From positions 72,854,714 through 72,918,713 of the forward strand of contig OX328099.1 of the NCBI GenBank assembly GCA_946811185.2: a stretch of DNA of 64,000 nt, written 5' to 3'. Positions within the stretch are counted from its first letter, which is position 1. Each line of letters begins with the position of its first letter. Below, in pieces: positions 33,867-44,338 of this stretch. This DNA is from Hippopus hippopus (taxonomy: Eukaryota; Mollusca; Bivalvia; Cardiida; Cardiidae). Position numbers and translations under genes: made by a program. The notes beneath the pieces were generated by a model. The model did no database searches. It saw only the letters and a program-made list of their open reading frames with translations, and was not told the DNA's origin.

Positions 33867-34997
33867 ACAATTAGAGATAGAGAGAGTAGTTTGCAACGCG
33901 TAGTATACACATTGGATGGCTTATGTCGAAACGAAAGTGCAGAAGCTACATCCGATGGTGTATTCATGTATGTCTTGAATTGTCGCCACAGTCCAATCGT
34001 GTGGATGAGAGTACGAAGAATCTCATTACTGTTTCGGACGTGATAGACTTTTACTCGCAGCAAGCTCACTTACTCATTCACATACTTGCGTTTGTCCTGT
34101 CCGTAGATCATTTCTTTTGAGAATTCAAATACGCAATCCATTAACCAAAACCAAAAGAAATACTCTGCTTTACTTGTTTGTTTTTCACTGAACCCCAGTG
34201 AATATAAAAAGATGTAGAATGTGCCCATTTCATATGATATATCAAAAATTTCCAAAGTATGATTCAAATATTTTTCTTTTTTTCAATGTTAAAACGTTTT
34301 AAATCAAGTTGTACATTAAATTGAAATTTAAATGAAGTTTTTATGGTATACTGACATCGTAACAATTAAAATTCAAGTCAGAAATAAATGTTAACATGTC
34401 AAATTATGAATTAATATTGATATTTATAACAAAGATTAGAGACGATTGGGTGGTTTCAGTATTTTATTTATTTCTCGGGTCATTGTTGATGGATTTTGCT
34501 CAAACAACCTTCAAAAGAAAAGGTACAAAATCATGCATACATTTAGCAAAGTATGACTTATGTTAATCATATCTGAAAAGAGAAATTTCTAATTGAAAAC
34601 CATCCCATTTTGAAATGTTACAGCATAACGCTATTTATTTGCCATTTTTTGACCACTTATACCGCGACTGAAGAATTTCAGTGAAAGATATCACTGATTT
34701 TTTTTTCGGAACATGTAACCATGACTTTAAGCTTTCACCAGCAAAAGTAATCTGTACTATATGGTTGAAAATATACCAGATACAGGTATATAACATAAGG
34801 CAGGGATAAAATTGGCATCTGATCTTGGCTGAGGCGTTCTGTAAGTGCTTTCAATTTGGACTAGTCTAAAATTTTGCTGTTTGGTAAGGAATGAAAGGGT
34901 TACAGATCATGTATAGCCTTACAAGGACCACTGTAGATAGGACAACAGTGTATCACTGTAGGGATTATGTGTCTGGCTAAGGCTAAGAATTAGGAAA

Positions 34998-35165
34998 AAC
35001 TAGAGCCGTCACTGAATGTGACTTAAAACCCCCGCCAGCGCTTTGACAGAAACAGGTAATTATTTGTACACAGATGGACACAAGGACGGACAAACGGATG
35101 GACACACAGACAGACAGGCTGATTCCAGTATACCCCCGAAAACACTCGTTTTGTGGGGGTATAAA
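34998..35165 (+). mobile_element. Pearl-like element E
   Basis: Head AACTAGAGCCGTCACTGAAT, a GGAC/GACA-rich run, and a tail hairpin TATACCCCCGAAAAC paired with GTTTTGTGGGGGTATA. Very short version of the design. Confidence 0.7.
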
Positions 35166-35449
35166 AATGTGAAAGGCACATTAACATGAACTGTTTCAGT
35201 TATACAACCTACATTATGTTGATAGCCCACAACCCTCCCCTCAAAAACACTGAAAGTGAAATTTTAGTATTTGCCATTACGGCAAATACAGTTACTGTCC
35301 TGACACTAACAGAAGTTTCATGATAATATCACAAGGTTGCTATTCAAGATACCCTTGAACATTGTTTCCAACCCTCTCCCTTCCTGCCCCCACTCAAAAA
35401 AAAAAAAGATCATAGAAAGCCATATAAATGAATATTTTCCTTATAATCC

Positions 35450-35650
35450 CATTTTTTAATCACCCTTGGGAAGAAAACTTTTGAGAAAGTTTTAGAAGAA
35501 TAGAGAAAACGCTGGTAACCAACATTTTCTCCTTTTCCCACAACGCTTTCCACCCTTTCAAAGACAAATCTCATCATTTGAGCCACATTTGATTTATTGA
35601 CTGCAAATGCTGCCAATATGGTTGAGGTTAGAACTGTACTGTAAAGAGTT
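35450..35650 (+). mobile_element. M1 MITE, left end decayed
   Basis: TAATCACCCTTGGGAAGAAA, hairpin GAATAGAGAAAACGCTGGTA, ACTGCAAATGCTGCC, TACTGTAAAGAGTTAA. Confidence 0.72.
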
Positions 35651-35906
35651 AAAAAAATAAAAAACGAAAGTATTAAGCCATTTAGTTAAATATTTTCTGA
35701 AAACAAAAAAAATTTTTTTTTACGCTAAACTGCAAGGTTTTCTGAGAATGTGAATGTAATCAAATGTTAATAAAGCATCATGAATAATAATCCTGCCAAA
35801 CTTTTCCCATATTTCTCTCGGGCCCAGTGAGCTATTTCCAATAGCAACAGCTGCATTCAGTAGTATCTCTTATAGTTGAGCCGTGCTCTGGCAAAAAGGG
35901 GCTTAA

Positions 35907-36120
35907 CTCCTCACCAAACAACAAAATTTTGGGCTTGTCATGATTGAAAGCATTTCCAGGCGACAATTTCAATGTGGCTCAAATAGTGCAATTTTTCTTT
36001 GATAGGGTAGAAAACATGGTTGGAAAAGGAGAAAATGCTGGTAACCAGCATTTTCTCCTTTTCCCACAATGTTTTCAAAATGCTCCTTACCCAGGGTCAC
36101 TTAAAATCTGCGGTATAGGG
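35907..36120 (-). mobile_element. M1 MITE nested in M3 (first)
   Basis: TTAA 35903-35906 on the left, TTAA 36121-36124 on the right, shared with the second copy. The hairpin is perfect; its central base is A, the reverse of other minus copies. Confidence 0.88.
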
Positions 36121-36124
36121 TTAA

Positions 36125-36335
36125 CTCTTTAACAAACAACAAAATTTTGGGCTTGTCCAAATCCGGGGCATTTTCAGGCAAAAAATTAAACATGGCTCAA
36201 ATTGTGAAAGTTGTCTCTGAAAGGATAGAAAACATTCTGGTAAAAGGAAAAAATACAGGTTACCAGCTTTTTCCACTATTTCCCAAAAGTCTTCTTCCTC
36301 AGGGTCGTTGAAACTCAGGACTGTGTGGTAAAGGG
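36125..36335 (-). mobile_element. M1 MITE nested in M3 (second)
   Basis: CTCTTTAACAAACAACAAAA to GGACTGTGTGGTAAAGGG, then TTAA at 36336 leading back into M3. Confidence 0.88.
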
Positions 36336-36765
36336 TTAATGCTATCGTGCATCTTACAAAGCAAGTCATCACATAACTATGGATCCATAAAGTCCATTTT
36401 ATCCAACAAACGACTAATTCATGACGTAAACTGGTCCTTGGGCATACAGAAAATTGACCAATAGCAGAAAGTTTTGGCCCAGGTCAGCCTGTGTGGACTG
36501 CACAGGCTGACCTGGGTCAATACTTTTTGCAGATGCATTAAGCCCCCTTTTTTCAGAGCATGGCTACTTTCCATCATCCTATAAATCTAAGGGGAAGTGT
36601 ATAGAAAACACTCATATTGCTCAATTACTTTATGAATTATTTTGCACTTTACAAGAAAATCACTTCATTCACAGCTATAAAACCTTAGATGTAGATGTGC
36701 AATAAATTTACAATTCATTCAGTAAATTGAATATAATTCTGGGATAAATATCTTTATCTAGCCAA

Positions 36766-37110
36766 AGGATGTTGATTTAATATATCTCTGAAGTAATCTG
36801 AAAATAATTGCTTGGATAAAACTTAATATTTTTTTTCCAAGTCAAAGGATGTCGATTTTGTTCATTTAACACGCACAAAAAAGATTTGAAGATAGAAAAA
36901 ATTCAGTGTCGATCTTTTCTTTAAGAAAAATATTTCAATTAATATATCAAAAAACTCTGACTCTAATATATGTACAATTTTTTAAGTAATCTGAAAGTAT
37001 CTCCTCAGATAAGTATTTTTATAGCTGAAGGATGCTGATTTCTTTCATTTGCTACATGATAAAAGATTTAAAGATAAAAGAAATTCGGTTTCAACATTTT
37101 TTTTTAAAAC
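36766..37110 (+). repeat. Degenerate tandem duplication, period about 185-190 bp
   Basis: AGTAATCTGAAAATAATT (about 36792) and AGTAATCTGAAAGTATCT (about 36984). GGATGTCGATTTTGTTCATT (about 36847) and GGATGCTGATTTCTTTCATT (about 37030). Confidence 0.55.
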
Positions 37111-37790
37111 TTATATTGAAAATCTCTGATTTCTGCATCACTGAAAAAAAAAAACTGAGGAAGTCGCTGTCTGCGCATGCCATATTCTTCGAAGATTCGA
37201 CCTTTCTGCTATGATGCATCACCCATCTCATATAAAGGGAAAGAATAGGGCTTATACCAAAGCTACCCAAGCCTATCCAATCAAGTTCATAAGATTACCA
37301 ACTTTTACTGGTATAAATGGTAACTGGCGTTTACTCCCTCAATTTCAAATGAGCCTTCACTGGTACCAATTTGGTGATAAAAATTGGCAGGCGAAGTACT
37401 AAATCTGCAAAAATTGAAAGAATTTAAGGATATCAACTTTAATTTCCATTAAGCCTTGATATATAATCATTGCATTCTTGCTCAGATGTACACAGGAGCT
37501 TGGAACTAATACCCTTGTATTCTAGTCCTAATGTCGTAAATCCACAATAAAGCTTCTACATGAAGATGATCAGAAATGACAGATAACTTTATTTTATTGC
37601 AATAACATATTGCCAGCATCATCCAGAGAAGTTCATCTGCAGTCAGATACCAAATAGCATTCAATTAGCTAGTTATTTCAATGTGCACTCCAAAGTAGTC
37701 ATAGCAATTTAATTAACAATCACATGACTATGTTGCCGGTTCTCTACTTACAGTATTCTCAATCTTAGAAAGAAATATGGCCAATAGAAA
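37111..37790. other. Unassigned interval
   Basis: No exon or repeat end recognised. Confidence 0.4.
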
Positions 37791-37968
37791 CAAGAGCCCT
37801 GCCTGTGGGTGCCAACTCTTGACCACAGCTACTTTCAAGGAGAAAAGCATTAAACTCCAAACAAACAAATCAAAGTGAAAAATCTAAGCTGATAAAGGGG
37901 CATAACTGTGTCAATAATGTTTTGAAGGTTTCTTCCTCTTCTTGTGTGGGTTCCCCTTTTGAAAGTGA
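37791..37968 (+). repeat. Pearl-like G, interrupted by a SINE
   Basis: AACAAGAGCCCTGCCTGTGG, AAAGGGGCATAACTGTGTC and GGGTTCCCCTTTTGAAAGTG. The family sequence stops at the SINE insertion point. Confidence 0.65.
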
Positions 37969-38096
37969 TTGATTGTATGGTGTTTAATGCCATTTTCAAC
38001 ATTATTTCAGTTATATCATGGCGGCCAGTGGACCTATTCATTCTTTCTTGAGTTTCTTTTACCAGTACTCTGCACAATATTCCTTCCAAGCCAGCT
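37969..38096 (-). mobile_element. S1 SINE, 5' truncated, with 12-bp duplication
   Basis: Starts TTGATTGTATGGTGTTTAATGC and carries CATTTTCAACATTATTTCAG. TTTTGAAAGTGA flanks it exactly at 37957-37968 and 38097-38108. Confidence 0.9.
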
Positions 38097-38287
38097 TTTT
38101 GAAAGTGAATAAGCTAAAGTTTAAAGAAAATATTTTAAGTCTTTGATTTTTGTCTGCGAAATCTACTGTAAGAGCATACTGAGACAAACTGAAGCTTGAT
38201 ATGTAAGTATACTTGGCAACAGAAGCCCCTATCAGAAGATTCTAATTATCCAACATTTTTTATGACTTGCAGATAATGAATGTTTAA

Positions 38288-38512
38288 CCCTATACCACAC
38301 AATCCTGAACTTTAACAACCCTGACTGAAGGTGATCTTTGAAAATATTGTGGTAACAGGAGAAAATGCTGGTAACCAGCATTTTTTCTTTTTCCAACAAT
38401 GTTTTCTAACCTATCGCAGAGAAGTGTCATAATTTGAGGCACATCAATTCGTTGTCTGCATTATGCTTTGAAATTGGGAACAGACTAAAATTTCATTGTA
38501 TGGTATAAAGAT
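38288..38512 (+). mobile_element. M1 MITE
   Basis: TTAA at 38284 and 38513; the latter is shared with the next copy. Confidence 0.86.
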
Positions 38513-38516
38513 TTAA

Positions 38517-38728
38517 CTCTACCAAAGAATTTAAGACTTGTCCAACTTAAAATCATTTGCAGACAATAAATTCAGTGACTCAAAAATTGTAATGAGTCTT
38601 TTAAAGGGTAGAAAACATTTTGGGAAAAGGGGAAAATGCTGGTTACCAGCATTTTCTCCTTTTCCCAAAAGGTTTTCAAAAGCTGTCCTCCTAAGGGTTG
38701 TTAAACCTCCAGATTGTGTGGTAAAGTT
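38517..38728 (-). mobile_element. M1 MITE
   Basis: AAGAATTTAAGACTTGTCCA, strong hairpin, AGATTGTGTGGTAAAG. The right TTAA is lost. Confidence 0.83.
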
Positions 38729-39261
38729 TTTATATAAAGAAATATTACAGGCTTATCTTTCAGACAAATTTCTAATTCTGCTTCCAGAGACAGAACTACA
38801 GATGTATAGCAGCAGAAACTGATATTATCTATAAATTACGACCTACATAACAGAGCCACAGCTTTCATCTAGCATTTTAATTTTACAACTTCTCTAAATA
38901 TTTGTAAATTTATACTTTTTTTGAGTTGTTTACCCTGAGGCTAAATGTACCCATTCTCTCTTCATTTTAGCATTTTCTAGTAATGTAAAAGATACAATAT
39001 GGTAAACCTCAAAAGAGATTTAAACTGAAAATTTACATGATGATAATGGCACAAAAACTGTCCTATTTATAAATTCAAGGGCACATAACTCTGGAGAGTA
39101 TAATAATACTAGAGTATAAATTAAACAGTGAAAGTTACACATTTTGGTAAAGTTTCAAGAAATTTAAACGAAAGCTGAAACAAGAAAACTGGCAAAATGC
39201 TTTTCTCAAACTTCAAAGACAACGAACTGTGATTGCATAAAACGGCCCTGTGAATGTCAAA
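38729..39261. other. Unassigned interval
   Basis: Contains ATTTATAAATTCAAGGGCAC, a phrase found in pearl-type repeats, but no ends could be set. Confidence 0.4.
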
Positions 39262-39430
39262 ACTCTTTACCAGACGACAAAATTTAGGACTTGTCCGAAT
39301 TCATAGCATTTGTAGATGAAAAAAAAAAAAAGGAGGTGTTTAAAATTATTCGAATGTGATCTATAAAGGTCACAAAATATTGCGTGAAAAAGGAGAAAAT
39401 TGTTAGAACTTGCAATTTATGTGGTACAGG
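39262..39430 (-). mobile_element. M1 MITE, right half lost
   Basis: CTCTTTACCAGACGACAAAA and AAAGGAGAAAATTGTTAGAA, then TTTATGTGGTACAGGGTT. Confidence 0.65.
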
Positions 39431-39639
39431 GTTCAATACGCGGAAACAATTCATGGACGTAAAAGATTACCTCATTCTGAACTTGCGAATGCCTCGTACA
39501 TCTGCCAGAGTTAGCCTAAATTCCAAAACATAATTGTATGATTTCTTCCAGTCCTCATTTCTAATGCAGGAACAACAAACATTTTCTGAAAAATCATAAA
39601 AGGTACCATTAATTAAATAATTATCAACTTTAATATATA

Positions 39640-39750
39640 AGCTATGCTCTGTAAAAAGGGAGCTGAATGCATCTGCAAAAAGTATCTATCCATGTCAGTC
39701 TGCACAGGCTGACATAGGTAAAACTTTCTGCTATTTGTAAATTCACGTTC
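39640..39750. repeat. M3 left-half fragment
   Basis: CTATGCTCTGTAAAAAGGGA, GTCAGTCTGCACAGGCTGAC, GCTATTTGTAAATTC. Confidence 0.65.
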
Positions 39751-39858
39751 CTGTCAGTTGTGGTTTTCATAGATTTATAATTTTGTAACAACTTGCTAGG
39801 TTTAATGTATCACAAAGATGCATCAAACCCCTGTTGTCAGAGCTTGACTCATATTTTT

Positions 39859-40216
39859 GGGATGTGCTCTGGTAATAGGGGGGTTTAACCCTTTACCAGA
39901 CGACACAATTTTAGCCTTGTCCAAACTGAAGGCATTTGCAGATGACAATTTCAATGTGTCTCAAATGGCGCAAATTTTCTTTAATAGGGTAGAAAACATT
40001 GTGGGAAAAGGAGAAAATGCTGTTACCAGCATTTTCTCCTTTTCCCACAATGTTTTCAAAAGGTTTCTTTCCCAGGGTCGTTAAAAGTAAGCGATGTGTG
40101 GTAATGGTTAATGCATCTACCATGATGTATCATACTACTTTATGGACTGTGCAGGCTGACCTAGGTAGATTACATTTTGCAGATGCTTTTAAGCCTCCTT
40201 TTCACAGAGCATGGCT
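39859..40216. mobile_element. M3 MITE (internally deleted) carrying an M1 insertion
   Basis: The M3 left end TGTGCTCTGGTAATAGGG and right end TTCACAGAGCATGGCT. The M1 copy again sits in the TTAA of GGGGTTTAATGCATC. Confidence 0.85.
39889..40107 (-). mobile_element. M1 MITE nested in M3
   Basis: TTAA 39885-39888 and 40108-40111; CCCTTTACCAGACGACAC; GATGTGTGGTAATGG. Confidence 0.88.
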
Positions 40217-40429
40217 ATATTTTATTTTTGGGGCAGTTGGACCAGTGAGACAATTACAAGTTTCTCTCTACTTGTTAGAACAGTTTTTCACCAGCATTTA
40301 CAATGATTTGTCAATGTTATAGTAGCAAGCACATATTATCATCATGCAGCATTGATGTCACACTCACTCCTGGCTGCTTCTAACACGAATGATGTAAATA
40401 TAGGGTCAAAATATGATTTCTGACAATAA

Positions 40430-40553
40430 AATGGTAGAAAACAATTTGGGAAAAGGAGAAAATGCTGGTGACCAACATTTTCTCCTTTTCCCACAATGTT
40501 TTCAAAAGCTTCTTCTTCAGTATCATTAAAAATCTAGGTTGTGTGGTCTGCTG
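40430..40553 (-). mobile_element. M1 MITE, left half lost
   Basis: AAAATGGTAGAAAACAATTT, hairpin with centre GGTGACC, GGTTGTGTGGTC. Confidence 0.7.
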
Positions 40554-40554
40554 T

Positions 40555-40820
40555 AGTTGCTTGATTTTCATTCCAAATAGAAAAAGGGGCAGAGCCTTGT
40601 CAAAAATAATTTGATGGCATCCTGCCCTCATTATATGGGTTCCTCTTTTGATAGTTAACAACTAGTCTGAGTTTGAAGTAAATATCTCCTGTAATAACAG
40701 AGATATCAAAACTGTCAAAGCTTTTGCTCCACAACACAGATGATCCAGGCTGATACTGTCCACGATGACAGAACTATGGGAATGCCTCAATCTTTTCTTC
40801 GAAAACAGATGAGCTAAAAA
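40555..40820 (+). repeat. Pearl-like G, head lost
   Basis: AAAGGGGCAGAGCCTTGTCA, TCCTGTAATAACAGAGATAT, CTTCGAAAACAGATGAGCTA. Confidence 0.65.
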
Positions 40821-40837
40821 TTGCTGAAAGATCCCTA

Positions 40838-41196
40838 ACCAAGCAATCCCCTGTTTTTACAACCTGCAGGCTTTTGAAAACTGTGTGGAAAAAGGAAAAC
40901 ATGCTGGTAACCTATAATGAAGTCCTCTTTCTTCAACAATGCTCTCTACCCCTTCAAAGTGAACTCCCATCATTTATATCACATTGAGTTGGCTGTTTGC
41001 AAATACTTTCAGGGTTAAAAACTATAAACTTTGTCAACTCATAGAGTTAAGGATTAAAATCTTCTGCAATGTTTTCTTCCACAATGTTTTCTATCTTTTC
41101 AAAGTCAACTCCCATCATTTGAATCACATTCAGTTTAATGTCTGCAAATACTTAAAGGATGGACAACTCTTAGCTCCTGTCATCTCACAGAGTTAA
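40838..41196 (+). repeat. Tandem cassette unit 1: full M1 plus half M1
   Basis: M1 at about 40838-41052 followed by AAGGATTAAAATCTTCTGC and an M1 right half with AAAGTCAACTCCCATCATTT. Confidence 0.7.
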
Positions 41197-41561
41197 CCCT
41201 TTACCATACAATCCCAACTTACTGACCATGAAAAAGAAGACTTTTCAAAACACTGTGTGAAATGGAGAAAATGCTGTTAACCAGCGTTTTCTTGTTTTCT
41301 CACAATGTTTTATACCCTATCGGCTGCAACTTCCACAACTTTAACCACATAATAATTTGTGGTCTGCAAATACTATGGAATTGGGCAAGTCCAAAATTCT
41401 GTTTTGTGGTAAAAAGTTAAGGATTAAAATCCTACTTTCTTCCACAATGTTTTCTACCTTTCAAAAGTCAACTCCCATCAGTTGTATCATATTGCCTTTG
41501 TTGTCTGCAAATACATTTAGGACACACATCTCTAAACTTCTGTTATCTTATAAAAAGTTAA
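41197..41561 (+). repeat. Tandem cassette unit 2: full M1 plus half M1
   Basis: M1 41197-41416 (TTAA both sides), then AAGGATTAAAATCCTACTTT and an M1 right half with AAAGTCAACTCCCATCAGTT. Same order as unit 1. Confidence 0.7.
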
Positions 41562-41780
41562 CCCTTCACCAGAAAATCCTGTTTTAACAATCCTGATGAA
41601 AAGACCTTTTGAAAACATTGTGGGACAAGGAGAATATGCTGGTAACCAGCATTTTCTCCTTTCCCCACAATGTTTTCTATGTTATCAAAGACAAGACATA
41701 ATTATTTTAGCAATATCTAATTTGTTGTCTGCAAATGCTGTCAATTTGGTTCATGCCAAAATCATGCTGTTGGTAAAAGG
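41562..41780 (+). mobile_element. M1 MITE with TTAA flanks
   Basis: TTAA at 41558 and 41781; CCCTTCACCAGAAAATCC; hairpin GACAAGGAGAATATGCTGG. Confidence 0.85.
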
Positions 41781-41784
41781 TTAA

Positions 41785-42249
41785 CCGATTTCTGGGTACT
41801 CAACAAGTTAAGTGTTTTTTAATATTTCATTTGCAAATTGATGCACTACATCAACAAGTAAACAATTTAATTAGATTCCAGAAACTGCAGGATGGTCAAT
41901 AAAATTCCCGGTAAATTGCTCGATGATGCAGTGATCAATTTAGATAAGGCTAGCATCCCACTTTATAGGCCTCCAGACTCAAACACTTAGACACATTCTG
42001 ATCACTATCAATCGGAAATTAACTTTTGATTTTTCTAATTTAAAAATGAAACTGTTGTGGTAATGTGAAAAATTTCTTCAGCTTTAACACGTTCCTAGAC
42101 TGTTTGACAACACTGAAAGGGAATAATTATGTTTTGTAAAACGTAAGTGGATGTAAAACCGAAGTCAAATGCAAGCATTCCATTGCTGTTTCTGGTATAA
42201 ATGGCTTTTGCCAAAACAATGTCCATCAACAGTGGAAAATTAGGTTTAA
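41785..42249. other. Unassigned interval
   Basis: No repeat end or exon recognised. Confidence 0.4.
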
Positions 42250-42253
42250 TTAA

Positions 42254-42470
42254 CCCTTTCCCACATTACAAAATTTAGACTCTTCCAAATTCAAAACAAC
42301 TGCTGACAACAAATTCAACAACAGTGCAAATGAGTTTTAGTCCTCTGAAAGGGCAGAAAACATTGTGAAAAAAGGAGAAAATGCTGGTCAGCAGCATTTT
42401 TTCCTTTTTCCACAATGTTTTCAAAAGTCTCATTTCCCAGGGTCATTAAAAATCAGATTGTGGTAAAGGG
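42254..42470 (-). mobile_element. M1 MITE
   Basis: TTAA at 42250; CCCTTTCCCACATTACAAAA; the right end TGTGGTAAAGGG is followed by TCAA. Confidence 0.83.
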
Positions 42471-42634
42471 TCAAGTCAATCTCTGTGCCATCATGAACTA
42501 GATTCTTCCGTTAACTCACAACCAGTGCAATTCTAAAGAATATAATGACATTCAGAAAATATTAGTGCACATTAACTTTTGGACGCTAAATCATCTACAG
42601 AAAATCTTCGGCCAAAGTAGAAATTAATAATATG

Positions 42635-42725
42635 AACCATGCTCTGGCAAAAGAGGATTTAATGCATATCCCTGATGCACAATGCTTAAGAAGTCTTCAC
42701 ACAATAGTGAAGCCATAAAATCCAG
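42635..42725. repeat. M3 left-end fragment joined to M1
   Basis: ACCATGCTCTGGCAAAAGAG, ATGCATATCCCTGATGCACA. Its TTAA (GATTTAATGC) is empty. Confidence 0.65.
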
Positions 42726-42726
42726 T

Positions 42727-42851
42727 TGAAAGGTTAGAAAACACTGTGGGGAAAAAGGAGAAAATGCTGGTTACCAGTATTTTCTCCTTTTCCCACAATG
42801 TTTTTAGAGGGCTCTTTCCTTGGGTCATTAAATGTTGGTATTGTGCGGTAA
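42727..42851 (-). mobile_element. M1 MITE, left half lost
   Basis: AAAGGTTAGAAAACACTGTG, hairpin, ATTGTGCGGTAAAGG. Confidence 0.72.
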
Positions 42852-42915
42852 AGGATTAAGGCTGTAAAAGATAACTATGGCAGTGTTATAATTGACGTTG
42901 GGTATACTCACCAGC

Positions 42916-43083
42916 AGTTGCCCGGCTAGTTCAGTTGGTAGAGCTGCGGTACTAGTGTTCCTGGGGGTCACGGGTTCAAGTCCCACCTTGGACATACCCT
43001 TCTCCCTTGATTTACTGCAGCAGTTGCTGATATGTCCTTTATCCTGAGATAAGCAATCATACATACAAATCAATACAATTCAA
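42916..43083 (+). mobile_element. S3 SINE with tRNA-like head
   Basis: GCCCGGCTAGTTCAGTTGG (box A), CACGGGTTCAAGTCCCACC (box B), then CAGTTGCTGATATGTCC and a CAATCATACATACAAATC tail. The 3' acceptor half does not pair with the 5' end, so it is a SINE, not a tRNA gene. Confidence 0.75.
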
Positions 43084-43147
43084 AACACCTTTCTGTTAAA
43101 CTATGCAAATGGTAAACAAAGCTCATATGTAAGCTAGTCTTATTTAA

Positions 43148-43365
43148 TTTACCAAACGAAAAAATTTTAGACTGGTCAAATTTAAAAGCATTTGCAGACA
43201 ACAAATCAAATGTGACTCAAAGACTAGAATTTGTTTTGGGAAGGGTAGAAAACATAATGGGAAAAGGAGAACAATGCTGGTTACTGGAATTTTCTATTTT
43301 CGCATAATGTCTTCAAAAGATTTCTCTCTGAGAGACGTTAAAAGTCAGGATTGTGAGGTAAAGGG
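43148..43365 (-). mobile_element. M1 MITE with TTAA flanks
   Basis: TTAA at 43144 and 43366; hairpin partly decayed (TTACTGGAATTTTCTATTTT). Confidence 0.82.
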
Positions 43366-43519
43366 TTAAAGTTAGGTTAAATCTAACAAAAATGCTAATT
43401 ATTCAATGTTACACACAAGGACTTCTCATTTCTGATTCACAGCAAATACATATGTTCTTACCAATTGGGGTAAGTAGGCGAATTCACACTCCACAATGTT
43501 TCAAGCAAGTTCTTTCTTT

Positions 43520-43541
43520 TTCTCTCTCTCTCTCTGAGTCT
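43520..43541 (+). repeat. (TC)n microsatellite
   Basis: TTTTTCTCTCTCTCTCTCTG. Confidence 0.85.
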
Positions 43542-44334
43542 CAGTGACTGTTCGTGCTGAAAATATTAATAAAAATGTGTATCTAGGGTTAGAATATTTA
43601 TACGCACAATGAAGTACTAAGTGCCGAAGGGAGTGGGAGGGGGTAAGCATATAGAAACTCCCTCGGCATTGGGGCATCAATTTAACCTCTTTTGTTTGAA
43701 AAGACGCAAAAACCTAGACAAAATTAACTATAGATCTATGTTTATGATATTGTAATTTACAATTTCGGTCAAGGAATTGTTTTAAATATGCATGTGCGTA
43801 ATGGGTGCTACATCCTTGAAGGTAAGAAGCTGGTTAAAAAGAGAATTGCCTAACTGGTTCAAAATACATAAAGGAAATACTCTGGATAAAAGAATGAAAA
43901 CAACTGTTAAGGGTAAACTGGTCAAAGAAAAGGCTTCCAAAATCTCAATGAATAAGGTAAGACTAGAATTACATGAAAACCATCCAAAAATGCAACTTAT
44001 AGCAAATTCCTTCTTTTTCCCATAATTTTTTTAATTCTAGCAAGACAACAGCGTTTTTCCAGGTGTACAGCTGAGTGAGTAAAGCCTGAATGAAAATAAT
44101 TCAAAAGTCATGTGATTGATTGGAGGGAAATGATCAATCAAGCAGAACATAGGTAAATGCAGACTGACCAAATAGACATGGCATGTAAAAAAGGACCCTA
44201 CTGCAACTTTAAGACTGAAAAAATGTTGAAACTAACATTAACATCTGAAATCGACCGATCATCGAACTGTACAAGTAGTAACTATCAAGTTCCTGTTTTT
44301 TGGCATTGCACAAGTTGACTGTTTTTGTCTTTGG
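43542..44334. other. Unassigned interval
   Basis: Includes a 77-codon plus-strand ORF (43792-44025), Lys-rich, with no recognised domain or splice frame. Confidence 0.4.
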
Positions 44335-44338
44335 TTAA

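Larger units (their letters stand above)
31269..34836. mobile_element. 3.57-kb DNA transposon-like element, 28-bp TIRs, TTCT duplication
   Basis: CGCCTCAGCCAAGATCAGAT at 31269 continues for 28 bp and recurs inverted, without mismatch, ending at 34836. TTCT flanks both sides (31265-31268 and 34837-34840). Inside are three copies of CTACGGACAGGACA: direct near 31818 and 32164, inverted near 34096. An M1 copy (32334-32523) and an 849-bp TTAA element (32647-33495) are nested. No transposase recognised, so non-autonomous. A 4-bp duplication occurs in several superfamilies (Ginger, Sola, some Academ); I cannot assign it. Confidence 0.85.
31099..34900 (+). mobile_element. M1 MITE split by a 3.57-kb TIR element
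   Basis: The left part 31099-31268 and right part 34841-34900 form one M1 (ACATTTGAATTATCTTCT joining GTAAGTGCTTTCAATTTGG). Confidence 0.85.
35878..36565. mobile_element. M3 MITE carrying two M1 insertions
   Basis: Left M3 35878-35906 (GAGCCGTGCTCTGG to GGGGCTTAA), right M3 36336-36565 (TTAATGC to CAGAGCATGGCT). The two M1 copies lie at the TTAA of the conserved M3 phrase GGGGCTTAATGCATC. Confidence 0.88.

Noticed and set aside
33595..34069. Arg/Gln-rich and Cys/Leu-rich ORFs
   Set aside because: Translations of the (GACA)n microsatellite.
40000..40084. Conserved protein motif ([22 protein letters not shown]) in many ORFs
   Set aside because: It is the translation of the M1 hairpin, seen in both orientations and many frames with frequent stops; not a gene family.
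42916..42995. tRNA gene on the plus strand
   Set aside because: The acceptor ends do not pair and a SINE body follows; a tRNA-derived head is the better reading.
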